Below are positions 4,485-5,243 of a stretch of DNA of 5,243 nucleotides, one piece after another (the first letter of the stretch is position 1; each line of letters starts with the position of its first letter). Position numbers and translations under genes: made by a program. The DNA is taken from positions 1-5,243 of the forward strand of contig JAKACL010000201.1 of NCBI GenBank assembly GCA_021821425.1, written 5' to 3'. This DNA is from Pseudomonadota bacterium. Its GTDB lineage: Bacteria > Pseudomonadota > Gammaproteobacteria > Burkholderiales > Thiobacillaceae. The notes below the pieces were generated by a model that did not search any database, was not told the DNA's origin, and worked only from the letters and a program-made list of their open reading frames with translations.

Positions 4485-5243
4485 TCAAGTGTGTTCCACA
4501 TAACCCGTGACTTCGAGGCCGAAGCCGTCCATCGCCGGCATTTTCAGCGGGCTGGAGAGCAGCCGCATCTTGCCCACGCCAATGTCCTTCAGGATCTGCG
4601 CGCCGATGCCATAGTCGCGCAAATCGACTTTCTTTGCCGTGGCCGCCTGCGCAGGCGGGCTCACCCGCTTGAGCAGCGCGTCGGCCGTTTCCGGGCGGTG
4701 CAGCAGCACGATGACACCCGATTGCGATTCGGCGATGCGTTCCATCGCACCCATGATGGGCCAGGAGTGCCCGCCGCCGGTGACGTCGAGGAAGTCCATG
4801 ACGGAGAGGGGCTCGTGCACGCGCACCAGGGTTTCCTGGTCGGCGTGGATCGTGCCTTTTACCAGCGCGAGGTGGGTTTCGCCGTTGTTGTCGCGATAGG
4901 CCAGCAGGCGGAAGGCGCCATACACGGTCTGGATCAGCCGGTCAGCCACGCGCTCGACCAGACTCTCGGTCTGGTTGCGGTAGTGGATGAGGTCGGCAAT
5001 GGCGCCGATCTTGAGGCCATGTTGTTGCGCGAACGGGATCAGGTCGGGCAGGCGCGCCATGGTGCCGTCGTCCTTGAGGATTTCGCAAATGACGGACGCC
5101 GGTTCGAGCCCGGCGAGCTGGGCGAGGTCGCAGCCGGCTTCGGTGTGGCCGGCGCGCATCAGCACGCCGCCGGGCTGCGCGCGCAGCGGGAAGATGTGGC
5201 CGGGCTGGATGATGTCGGTGGGTTTGGCGTCCTTCGCCACCGC
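4485..5243 (-). CDS. ribBX: RibBX: 3,4-dihydroxy-2-butanone 4-phosphate synthase with degenerate GTP cyclohydrolase II-like domain (5' end outside window)
   Basis: The visible 252 residues are the end of a RibB domain followed by a RibA-like domain; the frame is open to the window edge. The RibB part shows [20 protein letters not shown], a HTEAGCDL continuation and [13 protein letters not shown], matching the active-site regions of the enzyme that turns ribulose 5-phosphate into dihydroxybutanone phosphate and formate. The C-terminal half keeps GCHII-like ends ([39 protein letters not shown]). It contains no cysteine, so the three zinc-binding cysteines of GTP cyclohydrolase II (GSxRCDCGxQL region) are missing. 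This is the RibBX pattern described in proteobacteria, in which the tail lacks cyclohydrolase activity. GTP cyclohydrolase II should be encoded elsewhere. It lies 19 bp upstream of ribH. Confidence 0.92.
   Translation of the reverse strand, partial: AVAKDAKPTDIIQPGHIFPLRAQPGGVLMRAGHTEAGCDLAQLAGLEPASVICEILKDDGTMARLPDLIPFAQQHGLKIGAIADLIHYRNQTESLVERVADRLIQTVYGAFRLLAYRDNNGETHLALVKGTIHADQETLVRVHEPLSVMDFLDVTGGGHSWPIMGAMERIAESQSGVIVLLHRPETADALLKRVSPPAQAATAKKVDLRDYGIGAQILKDIGVGKMRLLSSPLKMPAMDGFGLEVTGYVEHT

Overview
The window is GC-rich chromosomal DNA, most likely from a betaproteobacterium (a Nitrosomonadales/Rhodocyclales-like lineage is my best guess). This rests on the gene order, on a RibB protein with a degenerate GTP-cyclohydrolase-like tail, and on the intergenic repeat types. 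I identified genes by motif recognition only; no search was run.

Positions 4485-5243 down to 1521 (minus strand) hold a tight housekeeping cluster, transcribed in the order ribBX (5' end outside the window), ribH, nusB, thiL, pgpA, pncC. Four junctions are 19 bp or less or overlap: ribBX/ribH is 19 bp apart, ribH/nusB and thiL/pgpA overlap by 4 bp (ATGA), and pgpA/pncC overlap by 13 bp. The exception is nusB/thiL, where a long, nearly perfect inverted repeat (3465-3543) sits just upstream of the thiL start. RibBX makes the four-carbon precursor that RibH uses for lumazine. NusB acts in transcription antitermination, ThiL makes thiamine diphosphate, PgpA acts in phosphatidylglycerol synthesis, and PncC acts in pyridine nucleotide salvage.

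Positions 1443-1520 separate convergent genes and hold two inverted REP-like palindromes.

Positions 552-1442 (plus strand) hold a WYL-domain transcription regulator that resembles the CapW/BrxR family. It is the only plus-strand gene and it lies between pncC and recA. No phage-defence genes are visible beside it.

Positions 361-551 are an AT-rich divergent regulatory region. It holds a near-consensus recA promoter, a perfect -10 box for the regulator, a TATCA/TGATA palindrome with a third half-site between the two promoters, and a stem-loop at the predicted 5' end of recA mRNA. I found no LexA box. Positions 1-360 are the first 120 codons of recA (minus strand).

The most interesting possibility is that this orphan WYL regulator controls itself and recA from the shared region. 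That would be a LexA-independent arrangement, analogous in idea to PafBC and DriD. It is inference from layout and family, not demonstrated.
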